DNA of 64,000 nt from Bradyrhizobium sp. CSA207 (GCF_029051685.1 NZ_JAACFT010000041.1:1-64000), one strand, 5' to 3'; counted from the first letter of the stretch, positions 47,056 to 56,367 are shown. The notes: generated by a model from the letters alone, not told the origin. Translations and numbers: made by a program.

Positions 47056-47404
47056 GTGTCGTACCTATCATTCTTGGTACCCGCTGCCTTTTATCAGCTA
47101 GCCTCCGGACGTGAGCCGGTTCGCGAGTGGCTGAAGCTTCTGCCGGAGACAGACCGCAAGATTGTCGGTGAAGACATCAAGGATGTGGAGTTTTCCTGGC
47201 CGATCGGCATGCCGGCTTTGCGGGGCCTTAGGAAAAGGTCTGTGGGAGGTCCGCAGCGAGCTTGAGGGCAATCGTATCGCGCGGGTACTGTTTTGTGTTC
47301 ACGAAGGCCGGATGGTTTTGCTGCACGCTTCTATAAAGAAGACGCAGAAGATACCCCAAGCTGAACTTGACTTGGCACAAAAGCGCCGAAAGGAGATCAC
47401 ATGA
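47056..47404 (+). pseudogene. HigB/RelE-like (Gp49 family) toxin, frameshifted
   Basis: The first frame gives VPAAFYQLASGREPVREWLK LLPETDRKIVGEDIKDVEFS WPIGMP. A single extra base near 47215 shifts to GLWEVRSELEGNRIARVLFC VHEGRMVLLHASIKKTQKIP QAELDLAQKRRKEIT. Together they form a full phage-derived Gp49-like RelE-fold mRNA interferase. It overlaps the antitoxin start by 4 bases (ATGA-type coupling), the HigBA layout. The frameshift should inactivate it. Confidence 0.75.
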
Positions 47405-47683
47405 AAAAGAAAGGTCGCATCGGATCATCCATTGACGATTTTCTGAAGGAAGAGAATATCTATGAAGAGGTGACGGCACGTGCCATCAAGCGCGTCATTG
47501 CGCGTCAGCTTGATGCCCTCATGCAGGACGAGGGGCTAACCAAATCCGCTCTCGCCGAACGCATGCAGACCAGCCGTGCGCAGCTCGACCGGCTCCTGGA
47601 TCCCAACAATGAATCCGTGACGCTCGCAACCCTGACGCGCCGCGCAGGCCGTGGGCCGCCATCTGAGGATGGAATTGGATTAG
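47401..47683 (+). pseudogene. HigA-like XRE antitoxin, C-terminal frameshift
   Basis: MKKKGRIGSSIDDFLKEENI, then VIARQLDALMQDEGLTKSAL AERMQTSRAQLDRLLDPNNE SVTLATL is an XRE/Cro helix-turn-helix antitoxin. A one-base change near 47637 diverts the frame; the original end AAQAVGRHLRMELD is readable in another frame to the TAG at 47681-47683. The altered frame runs on to 48288 as a meaningless fusion. The DNA-binding HTH itself is intact. Confidence 0.72.
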
Positions 47684-47854
47684 GCCCACCATTCGCTTGG
47701 AGTGGGGCGACGATTTCACTCGATATGGCTATTTCAACGTTCGCTGAAAGTGTTTATCTCAGTGAAAATTCCGCAAACGCCCAGTCCAGAGAGTTGCGCA
47801 GCTCGCTCAGATTTGTACCGTACCCAAGATCAACCTATCGCACTATTAATTTGG

Positions 47855-48125
47855 TTCGGCCAAGCTACCGACGAGTATCTCGCGTAACGGGCATCGACCT
47901 CTTCTTGCAGGAGGCGCACGCGCCGCGATCGGCAAACCATTGTCAGGCAGGTGTGCAAACTGGCGGGCGAGAGAAGCTGAGCTTCTTCGATCATGTCGAA
48001 GACATGCAGCACGCCGCGAACCTCGATACCGATCTCGATTCCAAGCTCCCGCATATCGCGCGCTCCCGCGAGTATGGTGTGACCGCCGTCGGCGGCAAGC
48101 GCCAGCGCATAGGCATCGTGAACAG
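47855..48125 (-). pseudogene. PIN-domain (VapC/DUF3368-like) C-terminal fragment
   Basis: Reads SVHDAYALALAADGGHTILA GARDMRELGIEIGIEVRGVL then HVFDMIEEAQLLSPASLHTC, the second half of a PIN RNase with the D-x-A-L-A and G-D-like (AGARDM) motifs; the N-terminal catalytic Asp is missing. It is joined directly to an AbiEii fragment, showing recombination between toxin loci. Confidence 0.6.
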
Positions 48126-48129
48126 AAAG

Positions 48130-48370
48130 GCTCGGACATTCACCTTGACGCCCGGAATTCCCTTGCCAATGGCGACAGCCATTCTTTTCATGCCCGCATC
48201 GATCGCGGCCAGCGATTCCGGCCGGCCGGTGACGGGTTCAGGTCGATATCGACTGACAAACGCGGCATATCGCGCACGAATAGATTGATCGCAGTCCCGC
48301 CTTTGGAGCAAAATCCTTTACCGCCGCAACGAATGGCAAGGTCTCGATCAGCAGCGCAACCAGAGCTGGT
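48130..48370 (-). pseudogene. AbiEii toxin N-terminal fragment
   Basis: Minus-strand frames read IETLPFVAA, KGGTAINLFVRDMPRLSVDI DL, and GRPESLAAIDAGMKRMAVAI GKGIPGVKV. The DNA is nearly identical to 23740-23970 of the intact toxin, apart from a short deletion after DIDL and changes near the start. The sequence ends at the point where PIN-gene DNA begins. Confidence 0.8.
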
Positions 48371-48988
48371 CCCGGTTATCTGAACAGATTCACCGGGTTG
48401 ATAAGTGGAGCGTCTGCCGGGGTTAGGCCGCCAAGCGGAATGACGGCTGGTTGAAGATATCGACCGATCGAGTGGCGCGCCTCGCTGGCGTGCTCGCCAG
48501 CAACGCCATCGCCATCAGCATGGACGACAACCGGTGCCGAATTTATGGTGATGAAGGCTATCTGGCCGGTTGCCTTTAGGCACCCTACAAGGGTTAGCAG
48601 GCGGCTAACTCATCAAGCTTAGGTATCCTAGCGGCCTCGTCGCAAAATGCGGGGACATGCCAGACGAAGGAGATCGCAGATTGCCGACTTTACCGACGTG
48701 CAGTCGGCGGGCGATTCAGTTACTGCGGCCCCGCCGATCGACTTGTTCCTCGCCAGCTTGCGAACGGCTTGGAAAGAGGGCGCATCTCGACCAACGGACC
48801 GGCCGATCCTAAAAGCGAAGCGAGCTCATCGTCGCCCTGACCCTTCGAATTTGTCGGTCAGCGGGCACCATCGGGTTTCTCACGCGCCTCCCTACTGGCG
48901 CAGCGCGGCTCACGGATGCGCATTCGCATGACGATCTGCGGCACGAAGGGGGCGATGCGTGCCCGAAATCCGACGCCGACGCAAAGCA
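48371..48988. other. intergenic DNA with a transposase-associated remnant
   Basis: A plus-strand stretch at about 48720-48850 reads PIDLFLASLRTAWKEGASRP TDRPILKAKRAHRRPDP, which resembles the end of rhizobial Mu-type integrase/transposase proteins. Nothing else is recognisable. Confidence 0.4.
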
Positions 48989-49004
48989 TGTCAGGTTACC
49001 TACA
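48989..49004 (+). promoter_or_regulatory. NifA upstream activator site TGT-N10-ACA
   Basis: TGTCAGGTTACCTACA matches the NifA-binding consensus exactly and lies about 70 bases upstream of the -24 element, the normal range for enhancer binding. Confidence 0.7.
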
Positions 49005-49065
49005 GGGGACCTTACTGGGCGTGTGGATGAAAGCTTTGTCATGTGCTTAGTGCGCGCGGACAGCC

Positions 49066-49081
49066 TGGCACGGTGATTGCT
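49066..49081 (+). promoter_or_regulatory. sigma-54 (-24/-12) promoter TGGCACGGTGATTGCT
   Basis: Perfect TGGCACG-N4-TTGCT with GG and GC ten bases apart. It ends 48 bases before the ATG at 49130. With the NifA-type site upstream, it predicts expression together with nif genes under low oxygen or in nodules. Confidence 0.85.
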
Positions 49082-49129
49082 AATTCGGGTGAAGCGACAA
49101 GGTCGCGAGTAACTTTGGAGAAGATCATC

Positions 49130-50272
49130 ATGCTATGCTTGGCGTCCCCGGCTCCTTCGCTCAAAGTCGAGAACTGGCTGCGTGGCGAGCCCCTCACGAA
49201 CTTCGAGCCAGGGAAATTGTACATCGTCGAATTTTGGGCAACTTGGTGCGGCCCATGTGTGGGGATGATGCCCCATCTGATAGAGCTGCAAGCAAAATAC
49301 AAAGACGAAGGGCTTGAGGTCGTCGGAATCGCAGATAGGGAAGAAGCACCAACGGCGGATGAGGCTCGCGCCAAGTTGGACGCATGGTTGACTGAAAAGT
49401 TCTCAAATCTGAACTATCGAATCGGGTTCGACAGTACAGGCGAAATGAAGAAGCTTTGGATGGATGCCAGCTCTTCTCTTGGGGTTCCGACATCGTTCGT
49501 CGTCGACCGCGACGGCCACATTGCCTTTATCGGTCATGCGATCCACATCGACGACGTCTTGCCGAAAATTATCAACTGCACTTGGCGCAGCAGCGATGAA
49601 GCTAAAGCCGCCGATGCGAAACGGATTGCGGAGAACCAACGCGTGGCGCGCGAACTCTCAATCCGCCGGACAATTCGACTGGCGATAAAAGCAAAGGATT
49701 GGCCGGCAGCGCTCTCAGCGGTCGAAGGGGGCATTGCCACGATGCCGGACAATCTCGCGTTCCGCGAGATTCATGCGGATCTGTTGCTTCACAAAATGCG
49801 CGACACGGCGACCGGCTTCCAGGTCTTGCGCCAACTGGTTCGAGATGCGATTGGGAAACAGTCGGAGGCTGTGTATGGGCTGAATATCGTGATGAGGCAA
49901 CTCTTTGATCCGGATAACGATAGGGCCTACCTTCCGCGTGCGGAGCGCTTTGCGATCGCCAGAGACGTGTCGGAACATATCCTCAATTCAGTGCAAGCCA
50001 GCGGTGGCCTCAACTTTGCTTCTTATAGGGTGGTCGCTCAGTATTACTACGAGAGTGGTGACAAGCAACGCGCGATCGAGCTGATCGAGCGGGCAATGAC
50101 GTACCTAGACGATCCGAAAGTGCCGGACGCTATGAAAAAGCATTATATGCCGCAGTTGCTCCAAACCTTGGCCAACTACAGGGGCGAGAAGGTTTGTTGC
50201 AGCGGGTCTTGTTCGATTTCGCAGGAAAAGTCTCCTGGAGCTCCCAAAGTGCAGCCGCAGGAGGAGACATGA
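49130..50272 (+). CDS. NifA-type promoter-driven TlpA/thioredoxin-like protein with helical C-terminal domain
   Basis: 380 residues from ATG 49130 (GGAGA nine bases upstream; the open frame upstream to 49043 overlaps the sigma-54 promoter and is rejected). An N-terminal thioredoxin-like domain (about 5-150) contains YIVEFWATWCGPCVGMMPHL, the CGPC redox site, and the cis-Pro loop LGVPTSFVVDRDG. A helical TPR-like part (about 170-340) follows, then a Cys-rich tail, VCCSGSCSISQ. No signal peptide, so probably cytoplasmic. It may handle thiol-disulphide exchange or metal/sulphur delivery in microaerobic, nitrogen-fixing cells; that role is inferred from the promoter. Confidence 0.85.
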   Translation: MLCLASPAPSLKVENWLRGEPLTNFEPGKLYIVEFWATWCGPCVGMMPHLIELQAKYKDEGLEVVGIADREEAPTADEARAKLDAWLTEKFSNLNYRIGFDSTGEMKKLWMDASSSLGVPTSFVVDRDGHIAFIGHAIHIDDVLPKIINCTWRSSDEAKAADAKRIAENQRVARELSIRRTIRLAIKAKDWPAALSAVEGGIATMPDNLAFREIHADLLLHKMRDTATGFQVLRQLVRDAIGKQSEAVYGLNIVMRQLFDPDNDRAYLPRAERFAIARDVSEHILNSVQASGGLNFASYRVVAQYYYESGDKQRAIELIERAMTYLDDPKVPDAMKKHYMPQLLQTLANYRGEKVCCSGSCSISQEKSPGAPKVQPQEET

Positions 50273-50619
50273 AGAGAGATGTTAATCGAAGATGCACGAT
50301 CGGGGCTATGTAAGCGCCTTCGAAGCACTCGCGACCAGCGGAACGTCTAGGATCATTTAGGCGATTGCGACACGCAAGTCACAAGGAAAGCCTAGCCCAC
50401 AACAAGCGATGCGACGCCCTGCGGCCCTTCTTTGCTGGGTGTCTAGTTAGTCGTTCGTGAAGAACCGTCCAAGCGGTTGATCAAGAATCGATTTTCCGGG
50501 CGAGATTGGCTTTGAGATTGCAAGCTTTCGGGCTTTGACTGCCCAAAAGCTTGCAATTTCATCTTTGAGGATTGAACGAAGCCGCTGGCGCGGCAATTGA
50601 GGAGAGATGGTAACGGCCG

Positions 50620-50672
50620 CCTCCTGTCTGCGAGAATCGAGGGTTTCAGAGCCCAACCCTTCAGACAGGAGG
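50620..50672. other. 11-bp perfect inverted repeat
   Basis: CCTCCTGTCTG at 50620-50630 and CAGACAGGAGG at 50662-50672 flank a 31-base loop, just beyond the point where istB homology ends. It might mark the end of a mobile element or a structured RNA. Unassigned. Confidence 0.45.
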
Positions 50673-50693
50673 TTTTCCGATGGCCCAGGTGAG

Positions 50694-50794
50694 CTCTCGG
50701 CCGCCTCGGGATTGTTCTGCAGTTCGACGAAGGTATCGGCCATGGCGGCGAGGCCGAGGGCGCGCAAGCGATCGACGGTGGGGTGAATGAGCAT
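50694..50794 (-). pseudogene. istB: IstB fragment (IS21 helper ATPase)
   Basis: From ATG 50794 it reads MLIHPTVDRLRALGLAAMAD TFVELQNNPEA, the start of IstB, then departs into unrelated sequence near 50694. The AAA+ ATPase core is missing, so the IS21 element cannot complete transposition on its own. Confidence 0.8.
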
Positions 50795-50809
50795 GCTGAT
50801 CTCTCCTGA

Positions 50810-52348
50810 TCAATTGTAGTAATTGCGGCCACGGATGTTGGTGTGGAAGAGGATGGGCGCCTCCTCGGCGGGAGGAGCGGTTCTGTCGGTGCCGTTCTTG
50901 AGGATGGCGGCGACCGATTTGTACGAACGGGCGTTGAGCAGCAGCGCCCGGGCGCAGGCGGCATCGACGCGTTCCTGGCCATAGCGCTTGACCAGCCCGA
51001 GAATGCCGATGGCCGAGCGGAAGCCCTGTTCCGGATGCGGCCGCGACCGCAGGATGACATCGATCAGCGTCTCGGCATCGGAGCCGACCTTGGCCGCTTC
51101 GGAACGAATGCGCTCATGCGTCCAGTCGCGATAGCGGCGATGTGAGCTCGGCATATGTTCGGGAATCGTCGTCGGGCGATGCGGCAAGGTGCTGCGCAGA
51201 TGCGACGCCACCCGCTTGCCGCGGAGAAATATCTCGACGGTCTTTTGGGTGATGCGGGCCTCGACCTCTTGACGCACGAGGTTGTGCGGGACGCTGTAGT
51301 AATGCTTGGCGATCTCGACGTGATAATCGAGGTTGACCCGGCAGCGCTTCCACTCGGCATATTCGTACGGTTCGTCCGGCAAGGGGGTGAGCGCCGGATG
51401 ATCGAGCTCCTCGAACAGGTCGCGCCGACTTCGCCCCCAGCTCCGGAGAGGTCGATCATTCAGCTCGACAAGGAGCGCGTGGATCGCCTGGTTGAGGGCG
51501 GCGAGCGAGAAGAAGCGGCGGTTGCGCAAGCGCGCCAGAATCCATCGCCCGACGATTTGGACCCCGACTTCGACCTTGGCTTTGTCGCGCGGCCGATACG
51601 GCCGCGCCGGCACGATGGCGGTGCGGTAATGGCGGGCGAGATCGGCATAGGTCCGGTTGACCATCGGCTCGTGAAAGCAGGCCCGGGTGACGCCGGCCTT
51701 CAGATTGTCGCTCACCGTCTGCCGGGCCGTGCCGCCGAAATAGGAAAATGCCCGAACGTGCGAGGCGATCCAGTCCGGCAGGCTCTGGCTGAGGCTGGCT
51801 TCGGCGTAGGTGTAGTTCGAGGCGCCGAGCACGGCGACGAGGATCTGCATGCTGCGCACCTCGCCGCTGAGCCCGTCAACCACCTCCATCGTGTGGCCGG
51901 AATAGTCGACGAACAGCTTCTCGCCGGCGACATGGACTTGGCGCAGGGTCGGCTTGAGGCGGCCGGCCCATTCCTTGTAACGCTCGCAGAACCACGAATA
52001 GCTGAAGCTGTCGGAGCTTGCATCGCAATACTCCTCCCACAACAGCATCAGCGTGACGTTCGGGCGCCGCAGCTCGCGATGCACGAGCGCCCAATCGGGC
52101 TGCGGACGCTCGTCGCTGGGCCGATCGGAGGGTGGCGGATATAGGCGGTTCTCGAGCCGGAGATCGTCATCCAACTCCGGCGGCAACGGCCAAGTCAGGC
52201 CGGCGCGGCGGGCTCGGTTCAGGTACTTGCTGACCGTGCCTTGGGCCAAGCCCAGGCTGCGGGCAACGCCGCATTGCGACATGCCGACGCTGTAGTGCAG
52301 GCGTAGAACTTCACGAATGTGGCGCATGGACAGTCTCTCTGTCGGCAT
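50810..52348 (-). CDS. istA: IS21-family transposase IstA
   Basis: 512 residues. HTH at the N-terminus (YSVGMSQCGVARSLGLAQGT VSKYLNRAR) and a DDE integrase core (about 125-290): GEKLFVDYSGHTMEVVDG with the first Asp, TVSDNLKAGV with the second, and RPRDKAKVEVGVQI with the Glu. The C-terminal part includes KHYYSVPHNLVRQEVEARIT, the beta-barrel region. Normal length and no frameshift. It catalyses strand transfer but needs IstB, which is broken here, so mobility would require a helper in trans. Confidence 0.93.
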   Translation of the reverse strand: MPTERLSMRHIREVLRLHYSVGMSQCGVARSLGLAQGTVSKYLNRARRAGLTWPLPPELDDDLRLENRLYPPPSDRPSDERPQPDWALVHRELRRPNVTLMLLWEEYCDASSDSFSYSWFCERYKEWAGRLKPTLRQVHVAGEKLFVDYSGHTMEVVDGLSGEVRSMQILVAVLGASNYTYAEASLSQSLPDWIASHVRAFSYFGGTARQTVSDNLKAGVTRACFHEPMVNRTYADLARHYRTAIVPARPYRPRDKAKVEVGVQIVGRWILARLRNRRFFSLAALNQAIHALLVELNDRPLRSWGRSRRDLFEELDHPALTPLPDEPYEYAEWKRCRVNLDYHVEIAKHYYSVPHNLVRQEVEARITQKTVEIFLRGKRVASHLRSTLPHRPTTIPEHMPSSHRRYRDWTHERIRSEAAKVGSDAETLIDVILRSRPHPEQGFRSAIGILGLVKRYGQERVDAACARALLLNARSYKSVAAILKNGTDRTAPPAEEAPILFHTNIRGRNYYN

Positions 52349-52429
52349 CTCGATCCTCTGCGGTTAGGCAAAAGACCAAGCTACCCGGGTTGCAGACTGT
52401 CAGCGGTGCGCGCCTCCTGATTGCCCCCC

Positions 52430-52538
52430 GATCGCGATCGCTGGAAATAGCGATCACGATCGGCTGGAAACGGTGATCACGATGCTCTGGAATGAGTGAT
52501 CACGATGGCCTGGAATCGGTGATCACGATCGGCTGGAA
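52430..52538. repeat. IS21 terminal repeats, about five copies
   Basis: The unit GATCACGAT-nn-nCTGGAA recurs every 24 or so bases (ctggaaatagcgatcacgat, ctggaaacggtgatcacgat, ctggaatgagtgatcacgat, ctggaatcggtgatcacgat, ctggaacg). IS21-type elements carry such multiple repeats as transposase-binding sites. Confidence 0.8.
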
Positions 52539-52555
52539 CGCGCAGATATCGACAG

Positions 52556-52960
52556 TCAGCGGATGGTGATCCGGGTCGAACAAGGCAAAGGCGGCAGGGA
52601 CCGTTACGTCATGCTCTCGCCGCAGCTTCTGAAGATTCTGAGGGCCTATTGGCGGCTAACCCGACCGACACGCTGGCTGTTTCCCGGCGGCGACAGTGAG
52701 CGGCCGCTTGATGCAACCGTGCTGCACGCGGCATGCCGCTCGGCCCACATCGCAGCCGGTCTGAACAAGCGCGTGACGGTGCACACACTACGGCACAGTT
52801 TTGCGACCCACCTTCTCGAGAACGGCGCCGACATTCGTGTGATCCAGGTGCTGCTCGGCCATGCCAGCCTGCAGAGCACGGCGCGCTACGCCCAGGTTGC
52901 CACCAAAACGATCAGCCAGACCCCGAGTCCGCTTGACCGGTTGTCGATTGGAGATCATTC
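52556..52960 (+). pseudogene. tyrosine recombinase C-terminal fragment (IS91-associated)
   Basis: Contains the catalytic C-terminal motifs: KGGRDRYVMLSPQLLKILRA (the beta-strand Lys), VHTLRHSFATHLLENGADIR (HxLR), VIQVLLGHASLQSTARYAQV (H and the Tyr nucleophile). The N-terminal half is missing, replaced by the IS21 end. It immediately precedes the IS91-type transposase, as in IS91 elements that carry an XerD-like gene. Confidence 0.78.
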
Positions 52961-53170
52961 CGCCCGGCTGATCGGGCATCATGGGTCCGGCTTTGGAGCT
53001 GGCGGACATATTCCGCCGCCACGGCGAAGCTTTTCGACAGGCGCACGCCGGTCACCTCGGCCGCGTCGAGCGACGCGTCATGGGCGCCATCACCGCGTGT
53101 CGGACGGCCGTGCTCGGTGGCCACGTCGAGCAATGCGACGACTGCGGTGCGACGCGCGTCGCCTACAACT

Positions 53171-53207
53171 CCTGTCTTATGGGCAAAGCCGGTAATGGGG
53201 AGCTGGC
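53171..53207 (+). repeat. RIT terminal inverted repeat, left
   Basis: 37 bases starting CCTGTCTTATGGGCAAAGCC and ending GGGGAGCTGGC; inverted copy at 56482-56518 is identical. Weaker similarity continues inward to GCTCTCCATTAC (about 53250), which is mirrored near 56430. Confidence 0.85.
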
Positions 53208-53256
53208 GGCAACTTGATCGCGTTCCTGTACTAATCACCGCTAACCCCGCTCTCCA

Positions 53257-54246
53257 TTACGAGGTACGCCTGAGGAGTTCGATCAGCTTGTCGGTGGGCT
53301 GGAAGACGCCGCGCCGCAGGTGGGGCGGCACGATCGCCTGCATCGCATCGAGCTTCTCGGTCGGATCGCCGCGCGTGTAGACCTCGGTGGTCGTCAGCGT
53401 AGCGTGGCCCAGCCATAGCGACACCTTCCGGATGTCCCCGGTCGCTTGCAGAACGACCATCGCGCAGGTGTGCCTGAGTACATGGGGCGAGACGCGTTTC
53501 TTGGCGAGACCAGGCTGCTTGCGAGCCGCAGTCGCGGCGTGCTGCCTGAGCAGATAGGCAAAGCCCCATCGGCTCAGCGGCTCACCACGGGCGTTGACGA
53601 ACACCTCAGGTGTCGTGACCTGCCCACGGATGGCGAGCCAGGCGCGCAGTGCAGCGGCCGCCGGCTTCCACAACGGCAGGGTCCGCTCCCGGCGTCCCTT
53701 GCCGAGCACAAGGATGCTCATCGAAGGCAGGTCGATGTCATCGACCTTGAGGCCCGTCAGCTCGGAGACGCGCAGCCCTGCGCAGACGGCCACGTGCAGC
53801 ATTGCGCGATCGCGGATGCCATCGCGTGTCGCCGGATCGGGAGCGTCGAGCACGGCTTGGAGCTCTTCGCGCAGAAGGTAGGGCACCAGGCGCGTGTCAG
53901 TTTTCTTGAACGGGATCGCCAGTACACGGCGGATCTGCTCGAGCGCTGCCGGCTGCCGGTACTCGAGGAAGCGGAAGAACGACTTGATCGCCGCCAGGCG
54001 AACGTTGCGCGTCACGGCCGCGTTTTTGCGCTCGTCCTCAAGATGCTCGAGGAAGGCGCTGACGAGCCCGGCATCGATCTGCTCGAGCGTCAGCGCCGAT
54101 GGTTTGACCTTGAGCCGGTCGGCGGCGAACACGAACAGCAGCTGGAAGCTCGAGGCATAGGAGTCGCTCGTGTGCCAGCTGGCGCCCCGCTGGCGAGCTA
54201 GTGTGTCGCGCAGGAACGTCTCGATGAGGGGAGCGATCGGCGTCAT
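53257..54246 (-). CDS. RIT tyrosine recombinase C (third gene), intact
   Basis: 329 residues from ATG 54246, preceded by GGGAGGT. SAM-like N-terminal DNA-binding domain (TDSYASSFQLLFVFAADRLK type, about 1-100) and catalytic domain: AVCAGLRVSELTGLKVDDID (Arg I), LGKGRRERTLPLW (Lys), SPHVLRHTCAMVVLQATGDI (HxxR), VSLWLGHATLTTTEVYTRGD (H and Tyr). It overlaps the end of gene B at an ATGA. It is the only undamaged member of the trio. Confidence 0.9.
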   Translation of the reverse strand: MTPIAPLIETFLRDTLARQRGASWHTSDSYASSFQLLFVFAADRLKVKPSALTLEQIDAGLVSAFLEHLEDERKNAAVTRNVRLAAIKSFFRFLEYRQPAALEQIRRVLAIPFKKTDTRLVPYLLREELQAVLDAPDPATRDGIRDRAMLHVAVCAGLRVSELTGLKVDDIDLPSMSILVLGKGRRERTLPLWKPAAAALRAWLAIRGQVTTPEVFVNARGEPLSRWGFAYLLRQHAATAARKQPGLAKKRVSPHVLRHTCAMVVLQATGDIRKVSLWLGHATLTTTEVYTRGDPTEKLDAMQAIVPPHLRRGVFQPTDKLIELLRRTS

Positions 54247-55147
54247 GCGGACCTCCCTTCGACATGAACGCTTCGCCGGCCGTGGCGACATCGCGCAAGA
54301 GGTCGGGCGTGGCCTCGAGATACCAGTAGGTCGCGTAGATGTTGACGTGACCCATATAGGTCGCGAGTGCCGCCATGTGCGCCCCGCAGCGGCCTCGGCC
54401 GGTAGGGCTGCCTTGCAGCGCGCGCACCGCAAACGTGTGCCGCAGATCGTGCAGGCGAGGACGGTGAGCCGACCTCGATCTAATGCCAGCCTTGTCGACC
54501 AGCCTGTCGAAGGTCTCCTTGACGGCAATGTAGCGCAGCGGCCGACCGCGCTTGTCGATGAACATCGGATCATCGTCCGCGCCGGGCCCGCGACGTGCCA
54601 GGTATCGCTGCAAGCCGGCGGCTGCCGTGTCGTGCAGCGGCACCAGTCGCGTCTTGCGGAACTTGGTCTCGCGGATCAGCAGACCGTCGCGGGTCACGTC
54701 AGCGATCGTCAGCTTCAGGGCTTCGGAGATCCTGAGCCCGGTGGCTGAGAGCAGCGCGATCAAGGTCGCTTGCGTGTGCGGGCGCAAGCCGCGCATTGGC
54801 CGAAGCCGCAGCGCAGCTTCAACCAGCCGACTGATCTCGTCTGTCGTGTAGATGTGCGGCGTGCGACGCTTCTTGCGGGCGCCGAAGTGATTTGCCGGCG
54901 GCAGCTCGTGCCCGACGTCCTCCACCCGGACGTGGCGTACGAAGCGACAGACGGCTCTGAGCCGTGCATCGCGTTGCGCGACGGATGGTCCGAGCGCGGC
55001 CCAGTCGATCGCTGTTTTTGTCTCGACGTACGTTTGTCCGCGCTCGGCCGCGAAGGCGGCAAAGCTCTTCAGCAGGTACTCCGCGGTCGACATCGCGAAG
55101 CCCGTAGCGCGGCGCAGCGCGAGATAGGTCTCGATGGCGTCGAGCAT
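54243..55147 (-). pseudogene. RIT tyrosine recombinase B (second gene), frameshifted near its end
   Basis: Starts at ATG 55147 (MLDAIETYLALRRATGFAMS). Catalytic motifs present: SATGLRISEALKLTIADV, ETKFRKTRLVPL, HDLRHTFAVRAL, YMGHVNIYATYWYLEATPDL. Near 54260 a missing base takes the frame away from the expected EGRSA-stop that would overlap gene C (ATGA); the frame as read runs to 54038. The linker after HTFAVRAL also looks altered. The lost tail is very short, so activity may persist. Confidence 0.75.
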
Positions 55148-56367
55148 CAGAGCGCCTCCGGCCAGGGCTGAGCAACCTGCTTCAGCAGCGACGTCGGCCT
55201 TTGCGTAATAGGCCGTCGTGTCGATGCCGCGATGCCGAAGGACGAGTCCGATCTTGTCGAGCGGCACGCCATGGCGCAGCATCTCGGTCGCCGCGGTGGC
55301 GTGGGCCCCTTTGACCGGCGCCACGATGTCGGCCCGCTTCATGATGCGCTTCACCACCGACGAGATGCCGTCGCCTCGTCGGAATGGCCGGCACGGCGCG
55401 ATCGTGCGCAGGAACAAGAGATCGTTCCGGCGGGTAGACGGCCGGCATTCGAGGTAGGCGGCGATCGCATCCCCGACGTCTTGCGGTAGCGGCAGCCGGA
55501 CCTCGTAGCGCGACTTGCCGCAGACCCGCAGCGACCCTGTTTGCCACTCGATATCGGTGAGGCGCAGTGCGCCACGTCACCGGCCCGCAGGCCGAGGCGC
55601 ACCAACAAAAGAACGATCGCACGATCACGCCGGCGCGCGCCGGCGTCGCCGTCACAGGCAGCGATCAGCCGGTCGACCTGCTCGGTCGACAGATACCGGG
55701 GCATGTCGGCAAGCTGCCAATGAGCGTAGGCCGGAACGGTGCCGTCGAGACCTGCCTGACAACGGCCTGCGACTGCGAGATACCGCAGGAAAGCCCGCAG
55801 GCTCGTCGTCATCTTCTCGATCGTGCCACTCCCGCTATTGCTCGTCCGCTCCAGGAAGTAACTGCGGACATCGTTCGGCCTCCAGCCGGCCGGGTCAGAT
55901 CGAAGCTCCATCATCAGGCCCGCGGCGTCGCGGGCGTAGAGCCTGACGGTGGGATCGGATGCGCCGCGATGCTTGCGCAGCCACGTCTTGAAGTCGGCGA
56001 CCAGCTGCGGCTCGGCGGATGCTGCCCCCACGGCCGCGGACCGGCAAACGCCGAGCTCGACGAGGTGCCGACGAAAGAGCCTGGCACCGTAGATGGTGTG
56101 GTGGTTGCGCCGGCCGCCTTTGGCGCGTGGACACCGGCAGGTGCGCAGGTGCTCGCCGAACGCGGCGAGATCAACGTCCGTTAGGCCCGCGCCTTGCTCG
56201 GTGATGACATGGCCGATGTGAGCCGCCGCTCGCAAATAGCGTACCGCTGTCTCGGGGCAATAGCCTTGCTGCTCCAGTGCCGCTGCAAACCCGTCAAGGT
56301 AAGGCCCGCTCGGCCCGCTGCGCAAATGCCCCAGCATCTTCGCCGCCGAAAAGTACGTCTCCAACAT
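55147..56367 (-). pseudogene. RIT tyrosine recombinase A (first gene), two frameshifts
   Basis: From ATG 56367: YLDGFAAALEQQGYCPETAV, WLRKHRGASDPTVRLYARDA, LVRLGLRAGDVAH. After a one-base loss near 55565 the protein continues in another frame (LRLTDIEWQTGSLRVCGKSR, LFLRTIAPCRPF, VKGAHATAATEMLRHGVPLD, LRHRGIDTTAYYAK) and a second loss near 55190 precedes the expected end LKQVAQPWPEAL. Its stop overlaps the ATG of gene B (TGATG), the coupling typical of RIT elements. Confidence 0.8.

Larger units (their letters stand above)
50694..52560 (-). mobile_element. partial IS21-family element
   Basis: It contains a full istA, a 33-codon istB stub and, at its right end, a series of terminal repeats (52430-52538). 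The left part with most of istB is deleted. Its right end abuts a truncated integrase gene of the adjacent IS91-type element. Confidence 0.8.

Noticed and set aside
47401..48288. 295-residue ORF as one protein
   Set aside because: After the HTH part the frame passes a frameshift and then runs antisense through PIN and AbiEii fragments; it is an artefact of decay.
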